Assembly (NCBI GenBank): GCA_023665905.1
Contig: JAMPDA010000009.1
Coordinates: forward strand, 1-57,208
DNA from: Roseburia sp.
GTDB taxonomy: Bacteria; Bacillota; Clostridia; Christensenellales; Pumilibacteraceae
Length of the DNA stretch: 57,208 nt
Direction: 5' to 3'
Part shown: positions 56,425 through 57,208 of the stretch, one piece after another
How positions within the stretch are numbered: the first letter of the stretch is position 1
Layout of the letters: every line of letters starts with the position of its first letter
Notes under the pieces: generated by a model
The model's database searches: none
Told to the model about the DNA's origin: nothing
What the model saw: only the letters and a program-made list of their open reading frames with translations
Program-made: the position numbers and the translations under genes

Positions 56425-57144
56425 ATGCGCGGCGGCACTGTCAAACTGACTACGGCGGCGGTCTGCACCGCGATCGCCGTGGTGATGTGCGTCGCAGCCG
56501 CGTACCTGCCGCTCAGTATAATGCCGTTATATATAGCGGCATTTTGCATATTCTTGGCGTTTAAGCGTGCGGGCAAAGCGTACGGAGCGCTGTGCGCCGT
56601 CGCGACCGACCTTTTGATGTTTTTGATGACGGGACTGTCGGTCAAATGGCTGTTTTTGACGGTGATGTTCATGCCGTACGGTATCGTCGCGTACTTCATT
56701 CACCGGTTTACGTATTTTAAAGTAAAGACCGCCGCTTTGCGCGCGGTGTGCGTCATTGCGTTATTCAATGCGACGCTCGGCGTGGTGTATCTTTTGTCCA
56801 CGCGCGTGCTTACGGGCGGCATCGACTTGGACATCGCCGCTTTGGTGGACAGAATAGGCGGATACCCGCTGCTCGCGCTCGTCGCGACGCTCGCCATGCT
56901 GCCGCTCGACTTCGCATTTTCGTCGGCGGCGCTGATCGTGCTGAAACGCATACCCGTCGCGTACGCGTCGCGCAAAAAGACCGCGGCGTCCGGCAATACG
57001 GATGAGCGCGCGGACGACACCGCCGACTCTTCCGCCGACGGCAAAAAGTACGATATTTTCGGCTATGAAATAACCGAAAAAGAAAATGTAAATGCGCCCG
57101 ACGAAGATAAAACCGACGGCGAGAAAGAGAATAACGACGAATGA
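56425..57144 (+). CDS. membrane protein, ECF-type substrate-binding-like
   Basis: This 239-residue protein has about five hydrophobic segments in the first 185 residues (TTAAVCTAIAVVMCVAAAYL opens the first) and an acidic, low-complexity tail. The spacing and the GALCAVATDLLMF region resemble S components of ECF vitamin transporters, but no substrate can be named. The ATG follows the stop of the J-like gene directly, so it is translationally coupled to it. The remaining 64 bases of the window show nothing. Confidence 0.8.
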   Translation: MRGGTVKLTTAAVCTAIAVVMCVAAAYLPLSIMPLYIAAFCIFLAFKRAGKAYGALCAVATDLLMFLMTGLSVKWLFLTVMFMPYGIVAYFIHRFTYFKVKTAALRAVCVIALFNATLGVVYLLSTRVLTGGIDLDIAALVDRIGGYPLLALVATLAMLPLDFAFSSAALIVLKRIPVAYASRKKTAASGNTDERADDTADSSADGKKYDIFGYEITEKENVNAPDEDKTDGEKENNDE

Positions 57145-57208
57145 GCGAAGCCGCGCGACGCGCGCGAAGTGAAGAAGTAATAAGGAAAAGTGAAAAGGTG
57201 AAAGGTGT

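Overview
This window looks like part of the chromosome of an uncultured, probably gut-associated member of the Bacillota (class Clostridia). The basis is the gene set: type III glutamine synthetase, a DUF1540 protein, a DUF815 ATPase, a DUF5685/J-like pair, a BspA-type leucine-rich lipoprotein, PdxST-type B6 synthesis and a clostridial-style PFK. Promoters also fit: they are sigma-A-like with almost invariant 17-nt spacers, and most genes have strong AGGAG-type ribosome binding sites. The DNA is GC-rich and full of GCG/CGC, apart from one AT-rich patch near 36.0-36.6 kb. The genus cannot be named from this alone. No rRNA, tRNA, CRISPR array, transposase or prophage gene was seen.

Layout. 1-960 is a gene-free stretch with two copies of a hairpin-forming repeat element. 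961-9730 holds a zinc-ribbon membrane protein, glnN, ftsH, a nucleoside phosphorylase and unknowns. 9746-12422 holds an XRE/membrane regulator, a DUF1540 protein and a membrane protein. 12549-17835 holds rplI, pdxS-pdxT, a patatin, an MBL-fold exoprotein and recF. 17832-26681 holds an SDR, a Wzz-like protein, a GH13 glucosidase, an M3 peptidase, a truncated YabN/MazG, a tRNA-dihydrouridine synthase, a cyclophilin and a flavin reductase. 26834-35870 holds pfk, ppx-ppk (polyphosphate turnover) and gyrB-gyrA. 36.0-43.5 kb holds an AT-rich island, an AlkZ-like/DUF815 divergent pair, a permease, dnaX and nadE. 43.6-50.6 kb holds a leucine-rich lipoprotein and the five-gene operon described next. 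50.7-57.1 kb holds an aminotransferase, thrC, trpS, a DUF5685/J-like pair and a membrane protein. Most genes are on the + strand. The presence of gyrBA, recF, dnaX, rplI, pdxST, ftsH, dus and a mazG/yabN relative suggests an origin-proximal region whose ancestral order has been scattered.

The most exciting element is the five-gene operon at 45308-50638: (1) a zinc-ribbon/TIR/coiled-coil/four-TM protein, (2) an SPFH protein with two C-terminal zinc ribbons (YdjI-like), (3) a small helical protein with an MGxC start, (4) a basic-to-acidic helical protein resembling ESCRT-III/Snf7, and (5) a Vps4-like AAA ATPase with an N-terminal helical segment resembling MIT. I read it as a bacterial ESCRT-like membrane-remodelling system linked to a flotillin-like scaffold and a possible TIR NADase effector. 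The ATPase and TIR assignments are direct from motifs; the ESCRT-III assignment and the joint function are inference.

Two expression features also stand out. dnaX carries an A10 run followed in the -1 frame by an immediate TAA, the arrangement expected for programmed slippage giving a short gamma form. Four or five genes have a -10 box placed so that transcription should start on the A of the ATG, i.e. they should be leaderless.
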